Shown: positions 1-7,434 of the stretch, piece after piece
Position numbering within the stretch: the stretch's first letter is position 1
Layout: every line of letters begins with the position of its first letter
From: Weizmannia acidilactici
Lineage (GTDB): Bacteria; Bacillota; Bacilli; Bacillales; Bacillaceae_C
Assembly: GCF_008974185.1 (NCBI RefSeq)
Contig: NZ_BKZP01000023.1
Location: 1 to 52,523, forward strand
Direction: 5' to 3'
DNA length: 52,523 nucleotides
Notes under the pieces: generated by a model
What the model was told of the DNA's origin: nothing
Seen by the model: only the letters and a program-made list of their open reading frames with translations
Databases searched by the model: none
Made by a program: the position numbers and the translations under genes

Positions 1-11
1 GAGTGGGTTAT

Positions 12-452
12 ATGGAACACACATATGGAAATTATCCTCAAACATCAGGTCTGGGGCATTTTGGAAGCTATGCAGGCGGAGGCCAGCCCTATTACGATGA
101 TGATATGGATATGATGCACCACGGCACAATGGGCCAGACAGGAATGATGGGGCCGATGGGAAGCGGAACGATTGGCACTACAGGCGGAATGGTGCAGCAA
201 TATCCTTCGTCCGGGCAAATGTACCCAGGGCAATACATGGGCACCTCTATGTCCCCAAGTTTCTACGGTATGCCGGGATACGGGCACCATATGGGCATGC
301 CGATGTATCCGGGGCAAATGGGCGGCTACGGCACACCAGGAACGATGGCGGGCTTTACTCCGGGATATTCAGGCATGGGAATGGGCCCTAGCATGATGCA
401 ACCAATGCAAGGCTATTACCCAGGCATGGCGGGCAGAGACTGTGACTGCTGA
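12..452 (+). CDS. Met/Gly/Tyr-rich low-complexity protein, coat-like
   Basis: This is a 146-residue protein dominated by Met, Gly, Tyr and Pro, with short imperfect repeats such as MGPMGSG, YPGQYMG and MYPGQMGGYG, and a Cys-Asp-Cys end (DCDC). It has no catalytic motif and no membrane segment. ATG at 12 is preferred because the purine-rich GAGTGGG lies just upstream; a GTG at 3 is in frame and the gene could start before the window. The composition resembles Bacillus spore coat or exosporium proteins, and a second Tyr/His/Gly-rich protein occurs at 46841-47050. Met/His richness would also fit metal binding. The coat role is inference from composition only. Confidence 0.55.
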   Translation: MEHTYGNYPQTSGLGHFGSYAGGGQPYYDDDMDMMHHGTMGQTGMMGPMGSGTIGTTGGMVQQYPSSGQMYPGQYMGTSMSPSFYGMPGYGHHMGMPMYPGQMGGYGTPGTMAGFTPGYSGMGMGPSMMQPMQGYYPGMAGRDCDC

Positions 453-463
453 TGGACATTTTT

Positions 464-497
464 CCTGCGGGTTAAACATCCGCAGGTTATTTTTTTC
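464..497 (+). terminator. Intrinsic terminator of the Met-rich gene
   Basis: CCTGCGG at 464-470 pairs with CCGCAGG at 480-486 around a nine-base loop, followed by a T-rich run. It lies 12 bases past the stop codon. Confidence 0.8.
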
Positions 498-518
498 CCC
501 AACGCAGGAAAAATCGGT

Positions 519-524
519 TATAAT
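519..524 (+). promoter_or_regulatory. Probable -10 box for the yneP-like gene
   Basis: A perfect TATAAT lies 35 bases before the ATG at 559, but the -35 region is weak and overlaps the T-run of the preceding terminator. It is a plausible sigma-A promoter that gives the thioesterase its own transcript. Confidence 0.4.
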
Positions 525-558
525 GTATAGTTGAGATTTTACAAAAGGGTGATGGAAC

Positions 559-981
559 ATGCATATTGCCAAGACAGATATCCAGCTCTCCTACGCCGAT
601 ACCGATATGATGGGCGTGATTTACCACGGCAACTATATCAAATGGCTTGAACTCGGGCGCTCGCAATTTGTGGAAGACGCCGGCTACGACTATCTCGATA
701 TGGAAAAGGCAGGATATTACGCGCCCGTTTACCATCTTGACTTTACATATAAAAAATCAATCCGGTTTGGTGATCAAGTATCCGTTTTAACGTGGGTGGA
801 AGAAAACGGGCGGTCACGGACCGTTTACGGGTTTAAAATTGTAAACGGACAGAACGAAATTTGCGCGGAAGGCACCACGACCCATATCATCGTCAAAAAA
901 GATACATTCCGCCCCGTTTCGTTTGCAAAAGTTTTTCCGGAATGGTTCCATAAATATGAAGAAATGAAAAAGCAAAAGTGA
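559..981 (+). CDS. yneP: Hotdog-fold acyl-CoA thioesterase, YneP/YbgC type
   Basis: This 140-residue single-domain protein belongs to the 4-hydroxybenzoyl-CoA thioesterase/YbgC group, which hydrolyses acyl-CoA thioesters in the cytoplasm. The signature is near residues 12-30: a YADTD stretch with the catalytic Asp, then GVIYHGNY and the WLELGR helix. Length is normal for the family. The start has AAAGGGTG about eight bases upstream. The gene stands alone between a terminator and a decayed region, so context adds little about substrate. In B. subtilis the homologue is YneP; the symbol is given by resemblance and the physiological substrate is unknown. Confidence 0.8.
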   Translation: MHIAKTDIQLSYADTDMMGVIYHGNYIKWLELGRSQFVEDAGYDYLDMEKAGYYAPVYHLDFTYKKSIRFGDQVSVLTWVEENGRSRTVYGFKIVNGQNEICAEGTTTHIIVKKDTFRPVSFAKVFPEWFHKYEEMKKQK

Positions 982-1041
982 AACATTTTGGCATGAGCCC
1001 TTCACCGCCGCCGTTCGGGATTGTTTAATTAAATTGTTTTT

Positions 1042-1197
1042 TTACAACAACCCGAGTGCCTGAAGGCGGTTTCTCATTTTGTCGCCGATGGCTCGCGGCG
1101 AATAGACGGTACGGATCGTTTCCTGCCCTTTTTGCGTGATCCTTTTGCGCAGCGCTGCATCTGCCAAAACACGTTTCATCTGCACTGCCGCGCCAAA
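1042..1197 (-). pseudogene. C-terminal remnant of a glycosyltransferase
   Basis: One minus-strand frame here reads FGAAVQMKRVLADAALRKR, followed by ITQKGQE, a VYSPRAIGD stretch and the end LGLL. This is the usual C-terminal helix pattern of GT1/GT4 glycosyltransferases, where a 'loop - L-x-D-x-x-L-R-x-x - G' stretch precedes the stop. The frame is closed by TAG at 1198-1200, no start or Shine-Dalgarno site exists, and there is no N-terminal domain. I read it as the tail of a deleted gene. The rest of 982-1367 (about 390 bases) shows no other gene. Confidence 0.45.
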
Positions 1198-1335
1198 CTA
1201 AACCGGCCTGTAATCCCGCCTGTTCCATCTTTTCAACTTCAGTAATGAAATAGATAGTTTACAATATGTCGGGAGGTATACGGGCGTATAGTCTTTTTGA
1301 TTAGAAACGAAAAAATGGGATAATATAAGAAAAAG

Positions 1336-1380
1336 CAGTGGGATTTTGCGCTTATTCTTTTACACATTTAGGCCCCGCTG
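1336..1380 (-). terminator. Weak terminator after the phosphatase gene
   Basis: CAGTGGG at 1336-1342 can pair with CCCGCTG at 1374-1380 (one G-U pair) across a loop of about 30 bases. T-runs on both sides allow action in either direction. The stop codon of the phosphatase lies in the loop. Confidence 0.35.
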
Positions 1381-2084
1381 TTTTTTCCGACATGATATAC
1401 ATGAAAAGCCTCATTATTTATTTCCAGCATATTCAACTGGTAGCCGTAAGCACAGGCGCCGTCAACGCAGATTTTATGGTCACCGAAGTATACATCCGAT
1501 GACCCGTGCAGCAAAACAGCAGGAGTATGGCCGTGGATGACTGTTTGCGGAATGGAAAGCTTTTGGTCCAGAAATCCTTCCCTGATCCAAAGAAAATCCC
1601 GGGCGCCCGTTTCTTTCCAGTCGTCAAGGAGCGGATTGATGCCGGCATGGACAAAAATATATTCTTCTTCCTCATGGTAATACGGGAGCCCCTGCAAAAA
1701 ACCAATCATTTCAGCATGGTTTGCAAGTATGTTGGCGGCCAAACGTTCAGGTGCCGCTTCCGGTTCCATTTCTTCCCCCGAAAGGAAAGACCGGATCGTT
1801 TCTTTTCCGCCGTTTTGCATATAAATGTCGTGATAAAGTTCCGAGTCATTGAGCCAGTCGCAAAACATCTGGTCGTGGTTTCCCTTTAATGCAACCGCAT
1901 GTTCTTTTTCCACAAGGGATTTGATTTTGTACAACACTTCTTTGCTTTTTGGGCCGCGGTCCACATAATCCCCCAGCAAAATCAGCCGGTCTTTGGATGG
2001 ATCATAGTTTGAAAGTTCAAGCAATGCTTCAAATTCATCGAAACAGCCGTGGATATCGCTTACGGCAAGCAATCTTTTGCCCAT
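1368..2084 (-). CDS. PPP-family metallophosphoesterase, PrpE-like
   Basis: This 238-residue calcineurin-like phosphoesterase has all the metal-binding motifs in order: SDIHG near residue 12, GDYVDRG near 40, GNHD near 70, VHAG near 150 and HGHT near 185. This is the pattern of bacterial serine/threonine phosphatases and of PrpE/ApaH enzymes that hydrolyse diadenosine tetraphosphate. Two metal ions would sit between these motifs. The ATG at 2084 has GGGAAGTG upstream, whereas the in-frame GTG at 2105 has no good ribosome site. The gene is monocistronic. Whether the substrate is protein phosphate or Ap4A cannot be decided from sequence; PrpE of B. subtilis is similar in size. Confidence 0.8.
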   Translation of the reverse strand: MGKRLLAVSDIHGCFDEFEALLELSNYDPSKDRLILLGDYVDRGPKSKEVLYKIKSLVEKEHAVALKGNHDQMFCDWLNDSELYHDIYMQNGGKETIRSFLSGEEMEPEAAPERLAANILANHAEMIGFLQGLPYYHEEEEYIFVHAGINPLLDDWKETGARDFLWIREGFLDQKLSIPQTVIHGHTPAVLLHGSSDVYFGDHKICVDGACAYGYQLNMLEINNEAFHVYHVGKNSGA

Positions 2085-2321
2085 ATGGTGCACTTCCCTT
2101 CTCACCTGCGGCTGCAGATGATATGTATGGTGGAACTAAAAGCAACCCAAAATAAAACTTTGAAAGAAATCGTTTCCTACTTTTATTAAACAATTTTTGA
2201 AACTTTGGTTCGCCTTTGCTATGTTGCCATGAGTTGGTTTCCCGAACGCGGCGGCGCATAAATGCATAGAATGAAGCGGAATTAGGCTTTTGAAAACAAT
2301 GTATGTACCATCTGATTTTTT

Positions 2322-2372
2322 TAAAAAAGGTGTCCCGACGTCAATGACTGACGCTCGTGGCACCCCTTTTTT
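2322..2372 (-). terminator. Large bidirectional-looking hairpin terminator
   Basis: An A-run and GGTGTCCCGACGTCA pair imperfectly with TGACGCTCGTGGCACC and a T-run. It sits right at the 3' end of the MFS gene and is usable from both sides. The 2085-2321 region otherwise shows only AT-rich DNA upstream of the phosphatase. Confidence 0.6.
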
Positions 2373-3582
2373 AAGGCTGCAGCCGGCCGGCCAATTGTGT
2401 AGGTTTCGTTTCTTTGCCGAGTATGACCAAGAAAGCAATTCCGACAGCAATCGACAGGCAGAAAATCGTAAAAATGCCTGTTATCGAAATGCCACGGGCG
2501 ACGAGGGAGCCGGCCAAAAGCGGCCCGAGAATCCCGCCGATCCTTCCGAAAGCCGCCGCCATCCCGGTTCCTGTCGCACGGATCGCTGCCGGATATTGTT
2601 CCGGCGAATACGCGTACAGTGCGCCCCACGCCCCGAGATCGAAAAACGACAGCAGCATGCCGGATACAATAAGCATCGCCGCAGAATCGACCTGCCCGAA
2701 CATGTAGGCACTGACGGCCGTTCCGATTAAAAAGGCGGTAAGCACGAATTTCCGCCCCGTTTTTTCAATCAGCCATGCCGCCGTAAAGTAACCCGGCAAC
2801 TGCGCAAGCGTCATTATCAGCACATACCCGAAACTTTGGATCAGCGAAAAGCCTTTCATCACCATCACACTCGGAAGCCAGAGGAACATGCCGTAGTAGG
2901 AGAATACAACGGCAAACCAAAGGATCCAAAGCATGAAAGTGCGTGCCGCATATTCTTTCGACCATACTTTGGCAACGTTTTGCCAAACGGATGCCTGTAC
3001 TGGATGCCCGGCTTTACGGAACTCAGGCGAATCCGGAAGGTCCCTCCGCAGGTAAAGGGCATACAATGCCGGGATGGCAGTGATCACAAGCGCCGCCCTC
3101 CAGCCGAAGTGCGGAATGACGAAATAGGATATCACCGCGGCAGCGAGCCAGCCGGCAGCCCAAAAGCTTTCGAGCAGCACAACCATCCTGCCCCGTTCTT
3201 CCGGATCCACACTTTCATTTACAATCGTGGACGCAACCGGAAGCTCCCCGCCGAGGCCCATTCCGATCACAAGCCGGAAAACCAAAAACACAGTAAGCGT
3301 CTGCGCAAACGCGGAAAGGCCGCTTCCAACGGTGAAAAACAAAAGTGTAATGATAAAAATTTTTTTGCGCCCGAACCTGTCCGCCAAAACGCCGAATAAA
3401 AAAGCGCCGGCAGCCATGCCGATCGAATTCACACTTCCGATCCAACCCATTCTCTCTGCATTCAAATGCCAGTCTTTTGCAAGCGCAGTGATAATAAACG
3501 ACAATATGCCGATATCAAGCGCGTCAAACAGCCAGCTTGTCCCGGTGAGCGCCAGTAATTTTTTCTTGGAAATTTGTGTCAA
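2371..3582 (-). CDS. MFS transporter, sugar/metabolite:H+ symporter type
   Basis: This protein of about 403 residues has twelve predicted membrane segments. The MFS loop motif appears as GVLADRFGRKK near residue 75 and the sugar-porter-like LVIGMGLGGELPVA near 120. The SWLFDALDIG opening and the PEERGR loop resemble NiaP/YceI-like symporters, but the substrate cannot be fixed. The start is taken as TTG at 3582, because AGGGGAGT lies seven bases upstream; an in-frame GTG at 3630 would add a hydrophilic tail. A good promoter precedes it at 3621-3649. The gene is a single transcription unit between two hairpins. Confidence 0.8.
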   Translation of the reverse strand: MTQISKKKLLALTGTSWLFDALDIGILSFIITALAKDWHLNAERMGWIGSVNSIGMAAGAFLFGVLADRFGRKKIFIITLLFFTVGSGLSAFAQTLTVFLVFRLVIGMGLGGELPVASTIVNESVDPEERGRMVVLLESFWAAGWLAAAVISYFVIPHFGWRAALVITAIPALYALYLRRDLPDSPEFRKAGHPVQASVWQNVAKVWSKEYAARTFMLWILWFAVVFSYYGMFLWLPSVMVMKGFSLIQSFGYVLIMTLAQLPGYFTAAWLIEKTGRKFVLTAFLIGTAVSAYMFGQVDSAAMLIVSGMLLSFFDLGAWGALYAYSPEQYPAAIRATGTGMAAAFGRIGGILGPLLAGSLVARGISITGIFTIFCLSIAVGIAFLVILGKETKPTQLAGRLQP

Positions 3583-3620
3583 TATTGTACTCCCCTTTTG
3601 ATGGTGTCTCGTACACTTGT

Positions 3621-3649
3621 AATATACCACCTGTCAAGACATATGTAAA
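3621..3649 (-). promoter_or_regulatory. Sigma-A promoter of the MFS gene
   Basis: On the minus strand TTTACA (3644-3649) and TATATT (3621-3626) are separated by 17 bases. A TTGACA nearby is not at the right distance from a -10 box. Confidence 0.6.
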
Positions 3650-3652
3650 TAT

Positions 3653-3686
3653 CCGGCCTTTATTGCTTACCGCAATAAAAAGCCGG
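3653..3686 (-). terminator. Hairpin at the end of selD-mnmH
   Basis: A GCCGG stem continues into TTTTTATTGC / GCAATAAA, with the mnmH stop codon in the loop. The U-tract afterwards is poor, so it may stabilise the 3' end as much as terminate. Confidence 0.55.
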
Positions 3687-4713
3687 CTTCTTTCAACATT
3701 TCTTTCAGCTGCTTGAGCGCTTCATCAGTATGTTCGGCACGGATCGTTTTGACCCTGTCTTTCCCCGAGATGTCGAGGGAATGGTCGTATCTCGGATCGT
3801 AATAATATTCCAGCAGGAGCTTTACGGCTTCATTGTACCGTCCACGGCGCAAATCTTCTTCGATTTGCTTCGCAACCGGGGTGTGGATGCGCTCTTTAAT
3901 CCGCGCGAATGCGGCCAGGCATTCCTCCTGTTTTTCCCAAGGCCGGTAGTCATCCAAAATATTGCGGACGCGTTCCGCAACCGGCAGTTCAATGATAATA
4001 TTAACGCCACGCTCCTTGTTTTCGAGCAAAAATTCAGGCAGCACAATTTTCCCGATTCTTTTGCTTTCGGCTTCCATCAGGACATAAGGCGGGCGGCCCA
4101 ATTGCAAAATCCTTTCAACTAGCAATGCGTCAAATGTTTTTTGGTTGTGGGGTTTCAGGCCGATATCCCCGAAAATGCTGCCGCGGTGGTTGGCCATTCC
4201 TTCCAAATCGAGGACAGGGTAGCCTTCCTCCTCCAATTTCCGGAGCATATACGTTTTTCCGGTGCCCGTATAGCCGCCCAAAACATACGTTTCCGGTTGA
4301 AAATCCATATGTTCAATCTGACCGGTTACCCATTTGCGGTAAGCCCGGTAACCTCCCTGAAGCCGGTATGCATGGATCCCCATCAGATCCAGCACGGTTG
4401 CCGCCGTTTTACTCCGCATGCCGCCGCGCCAGCAGAATACCGCTTTTTCCCCGCCAATTTTGCTGAAGGCACGGATAAAATTCGGCAATTTTTTTGAAAA
4501 AATTTCAAGCCCGCGCTCTTTTGCGGCGTGGGTGTCCACCTGTGTATAAATCGTCCCCACTTCCGCCCGTTCCTCATCATCAAAAACAGGAATGTTCAGG
4601 CTCCCCGGAATAGTCGCATTGCGGTACTCGGACGGGGAGCGGACATCGACCCATGTCAGTTGCTTTTTCTCCATTAATTTTCTGGCTTCGTCGATTGTAA
4701 TATCCTGGAACAA
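3667..4713 (-). CDS. mnmH: tRNA 2-selenouridine synthase
   Basis: MnmH (SelU/YbbB) replaces the sulfur of 2-thiouridine at tRNA position 34 with selenium, using selenophosphate. The 348 residues contain an N-terminal rhodanese domain with the catalytic CWRGGMRS loop (Cys near 94) and a P-loop domain with GGYTGTGKT near 146-154. Both are diagnostic. The start is TTG at 4713, placed by AAAGGCGGGAAATA just upstream. The gene follows selD after 29 bases on the same strand, so the two form one operon that makes and consumes selenophosphate. Length is normal and no damage is seen. Confidence 0.95.
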   Translation of the reverse strand: MFQDITIDEARKLMEKKQLTWVDVRSPSEYRNATIPGSLNIPVFDDEERAEVGTIYTQVDTHAAKERGLEIFSKKLPNFIRAFSKIGGEKAVFCWRGGMRSKTAATVLDLMGIHAYRLQGGYRAYRKWVTGQIEHMDFQPETYVLGGYTGTGKTYMLRKLEEEGYPVLDLEGMANHRGSIFGDIGLKPHNQKTFDALLVERILQLGRPPYVLMEAESKRIGKIVLPEFLLENKERGVNIIIELPVAERVRNILDDYRPWEKQEECLAAFARIKERIHTPVAKQIEEDLRRGRYNEAVKLLLEYYYDPRYDHSLDISGKDRVKTIRAEHTDEALKQLKEMLKEAGFLLR

Positions 4714-4742
4714 ATATTTCCCGCCTTTCTGCTTCTCTTGTT

Positions 4743-5792
4743 TTATATTACTTGAATACGGCCGGGATGTTCAGCAACTACTTCGCCGATCAGGCTTGCT
4801 TCTACGCCTGATTTTACGAGTTCTTCGACCAGCTGTTCCGCTTCGCAGCCTGCAACCGAAAGCAGCAGGCCTCCTGATGTGACCGCGTCGCTTAAAATCC
4901 ATTTATCGATCTGGTCCATGTGTTCCGGGAATTCGACGACACTTTCAATATGAGCAAAGTTATTTTTCGTACCACCCGGCACAACCCCTTGTTCCGCCAG
5001 TTCACGCACACGCGGCAGCACCGGCACCTGATCTTTAAAAATGCGGAGGCCTGTTTTGCTCCCCTGCGCCATTTCGGTTGCATGTCCCAAAAGGCCGAAG
5101 CCGGTTACGTCCGTGCCGGCATGGACAGTAAATCTGCATGAAATTTCAGCCGCTTTTTTGTTTAATGTGGCCATCACATTTGTCACGCGTTCAATTTCTG
5201 CTTCCGTTAATAAATCGCGTTTAATAGAAGTGGTGAGGATCCCGACGCCAATCGGTTTTGTTAAAATCAGCTTATCCCCCGGCTTTGCGCCGGCATTTGT
5301 GCGGATATTTGCCGGGTCGATCTTCCCTGTCACAGCCATCCCGAATTTCGGTTCTTTGTCATCGATCGAGTGCCCACCGACGAGCGTAACGCCGGCTTCT
5401 TTGCATTTATCGCCGGCACCTTTTAAAATATCGGCAAGAATTTGCCTATCCAACGTGTGGATAGGAAATGCGACAATATTAAGCGCGGTTAATGGTGTTC
5501 CACCCATCGCATAAATATCGCTGATCGCATTGGCCGCCGCCACCTGTCCGAACGCATATGGGTCATCAACAATCGGCGTGAAAAAGTCGACTGTCTGCAC
5601 GATCGCCAAGTCATCCGCCAGCTTATAAACGCCCGCATCATCGCTTGTGTCAAGGCCGACGAGCAAATTCGGATCCGGTGTTGCCGGCGGCAGCATCCGC
5701 ATCACCTGCTGCAAATCCGCCGGGCCGATTTTGCAGCCGCACCCGCCTTTTGTCGTTAACGAAGTCAATTTTATTTTTTCCGATTGTGCCAC
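4743..5792 (-). CDS. selD: Selenide, water dikinase (selenophosphate synthetase)
   Basis: SelD makes selenophosphate from selenide and ATP. The 349-residue protein has the glycine-rich active-site loop GGCGCKIGP near residue 17, with the essential Cys (codon TGC, not UGA) and Lys, then the AIRS-type ATP-binding segments LDTSDDAG and QTVDFFTP. The start is GTG at 5792; AAAGGTTAGG lies about ten bases upstream, a slightly long spacing. It is the first gene of selD-mnmH. No selA, selB or selC is in this window, so here selenophosphate appears dedicated to tRNA selenouridine, although the rest of the genome is unseen. Confidence 0.95.
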   Translation of the reverse strand: MAQSEKIKLTSLTTKGGCGCKIGPADLQQVMRMLPPATPDPNLLVGLDTSDDAGVYKLADDLAIVQTVDFFTPIVDDPYAFGQVAAANAISDIYAMGGTPLTALNIVAFPIHTLDRQILADILKGAGDKCKEAGVTLVGGHSIDDKEPKFGMAVTGKIDPANIRTNAGAKPGDKLILTKPIGVGILTTSIKRDLLTEAEIERVTNVMATLNKKAAEISCRFTVHAGTDVTGFGLLGHATEMAQGSKTGLRIFKDQVPVLPRVRELAEQGVVPGGTKNNFAHIESVVEFPEHMDQIDKWILSDAVTSGGLLLSVAGCEAEQLVEELVKSGVEASLIGEVVAEHPGRIQVI

Positions 5793-5863
5793 TTTGCATC
5801 AACCTAACCTTTCTGCATGAAACTCTAATCCTTGTACCATTATAGACCACTTCGCTATAAAAT

Positions 5864-6040
5864 GCATTTTCCAGGCAAAACCGGTGGGTTAAATCCCCTG
5901 CCCTGTAAGCAAGGTTAATGTGAAATCCCCGGGGCTCTGTGGAAAGAGACATGAGGAATCCCTGTGGCGGCATGTCGGGTGATGCTGTTTTCCTTTCAGC
6001 AGCAGGAAACGGGATGTAAAAAACCCGCCATATATTTTTT
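5864..6040 (+). promoter_or_regulatory. Candidate structured 5' leader with terminator (riboswitch-like)
   Basis: A plus-strand promoter-like pair (TTGTAC, 18 bases, TATAAA near 5835-5860) is followed by about 100 bases rich in local pairing: GGG/CCC and CAGGCA/TGCC near 5873-5908, CTCT/AGAG near 5934-5948. It ends in a terminator-like fold: TGGCGG at 5965-5970 pairs with CCGCCA at 6025-6030, GCTG/CAGC lies inside, and TATATTTTTT follows. Pieces such as CCGGTG, AAATCC, CTGTAAGC and AGGA..CCCTGTGG recall the cobalamin riboswitch core in order, but the canonical CCCGCAAC is missing. The resemblance is weak. It could be a divergent, decayed or unrelated RNA. Confidence 0.35.
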
Positions 6041-6050
6041 CAAGTTGTTA

Positions 6051-6059
6051 TGTTATAAT
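6051..6059 (+). promoter_or_regulatory. Extended -10 promoter for the YraQ-type permease
   Basis: TGTTATAAT at 6051-6059 combines a perfect TATAAT with the TGn extension, which lessens the need for a -35 box. It lies downstream of the leader's terminator-like hairpin, so the permease can probably be transcribed independently of the leader. Confidence 0.55.
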
Positions 6060-6107
6060 GTAGATTTAGTATCAATTCTTACTTTATATGGAAATGGAGA
6101 TGATGAT

Positions 6108-7175
6108 GTGGCTGTTGCAGACAATTCTATGCAGCCTGAACGGCAGTCCGGCAAAAATGCGGTTTGGCTCGCCGTTTTGTTTATCGTGATTGCCGCTATA
6201 GGGCTTTTATATGTGAAATGGTGGCCATACTACCAAAAATCTTTGCTTGCCGCTCATACACATTCTATTGGCACATCAATCCTCGGGGATCCGGGCAAAT
6301 CTGCCCAATTTTCTTGGAACGGGACATTCCAATATGTGATCCAGTACTTCCAGGCGATCTGGAAAGCGGCTGTACTCGGCATTTTGCTCGGTTCGCTCAT
6401 GCAAGTGCTTCTGCCGACCGAATGGCTTGTTAAAGTGCTCGGCAAAACATCGTTCGGAAGCACAGTGATTGCCGGCGCAAGCGCCATTCCCGGCATGATG
6501 TGCACGTGCTGCGCCGCCCCGCTTGCTGTGGGCCTGCGCAAAAAACAAGTATCGACGGGGGCGGCATTGGCTTTTTGGATCGGAAATCCAATGCTAAATC
6601 CGGCCACGCTCATTTTCATGGCGTTTGTTTTGCCATGGAAATTTACCGTGCTGCGCATCCTCGCCGGCCTTGTACTGACATTCGGGGTCAGTTATTTGGC
6701 GGGTAGGATTGCCAAAAGCGAGCAATCGGTAGATATCAGTAAACTGGCTGCCGTTGGAGACCAAAACGAAGGTTCCTTATTAACGAGATGGGGGAAAGCT
6801 GCCGGCCAGATGCTCCTTTATCTCGTACCGGCCTATTTGTTGTCGGTCGTTATCTTAAGCGCGGCCAGGTTCTGGCTATTTCCACAAATCAACCAAGGAG
6901 ATGCCAACAGCATGCTCGGTGTGGTATTATTTGCAATTTCAGGCATGCTGTTTGTCATCCCGACTGCCGCTGAAATCCCGATTGTGCAGACGATGATGTC
7001 TTTCGGGCTCGGCGCAGGTCCGGCCGCTGCACTGCTTGTGACGCTTCCGGCCATCAGCCTCCCTTCATTGATCATGGTAGGCAAATCCTTTTCAAAACAA
7101 ACGCTTTTCTTTGTCGCTGCGTCATGCGTTGTGATCGGCATCCTTGGCGGGCTGGCAGGCATCATGCTATTTTAA
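6108..7175 (+). CDS. Predicted permease, YraQ/DUF318 family
   Basis: This 355-residue protein has eight to ten hydrophobic segments in two halves. The family signature PGMMCTCCAAP lies near residue 125, followed by WIGNPMLNPAT near 155. A matching half-repeat, PTAAEIP, lies near 285. The vicinal cysteines in the membrane recall ArsP-type efflux permeases of this clan, but the substrate of this branch is not known. The start is GTG at 6108, with GGAGA seven bases upstream; the longer in-frame ORF from 5964 runs through the promoter and is rejected. It diverges from selD, so a link to selenium or another metalloid is possible but only inference. Confidence 0.75.
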   Translation: MAVADNSMQPERQSGKNAVWLAVLFIVIAAIGLLYVKWWPYYQKSLLAAHTHSIGTSILGDPGKSAQFSWNGTFQYVIQYFQAIWKAAVLGILLGSLMQVLLPTEWLVKVLGKTSFGSTVIAGASAIPGMMCTCCAAPLAVGLRKKQVSTGAALAFWIGNPMLNPATLIFMAFVLPWKFTVLRILAGLVLTFGVSYLAGRIAKSEQSVDISKLAAVGDQNEGSLLTRWGKAAGQMLLYLVPAYLLSVVILSAARFWLFPQINQGDANSMLGVVLFAISGMLFVIPTAAEIPIVQTMMSFGLGAGPAAALLVTLPAISLPSLIMVGKSFSKQTLFFVAASCVVIGILGGLAGIMLF

Positions 7176-7188
7176 TACAGGTAAATTA

Positions 7189-7430
7189 AAGGGGCTGTCC
7201 CAAAACCGGTAACCGGACAAGGGGCACCCCTTTAATAACAAAGCTACAAAGCTGTATGATCAAGACGTTTTGATGATTGCGAAATTTACCCGCTTTCCGC
7301 ACGCGTCGCGAATCTCCTTGTGCGATACCTCAGCATGAGGAATCATTCTTGCTCGGTTTTCCCGCAGAAGTCTCAGAAATTAGCGATCATTGTTTTATCT
7401 AAGTTATTTTAAGGTTTGGGACAACCCCTT
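7189..7430. mobile_element. MITE-like element with inverted repeats
   Basis: AAGGGGCTGTCCCAAAACC at 7189-7207 and GGTTTGGGACAACCCCTT at 7413-7430 are near-perfect inverted repeats about 240 bp apart. The interior at about 7268-7400 matches 18466-18600, upstream of the IS1182-type transposase remnant, with GCGAAAT, CTTTCCGCAC, CTCCTTGT, CCCGCAGA and CAGAAATTA in the same order. No ORF is inside. It fills the gap between the convergent permease and proA genes. I read it as a non-autonomous derivative of the IS. A target-site duplication is not clear. Confidence 0.7.
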
Positions 7431-7434
7431 GATT

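Noticed and set aside
2136-2450. 104-codon minus-strand ORF across the hairpin at 2322-2372
   Set aside because: It overlaps the MFS gene in another frame and runs through a terminator.
5864-5965. tRNA-Sec or another tRNA in the selD upstream region
   Set aside because: No cloverleaf, no TTCGA-type T-loop and no acceptor pairing could be traced.
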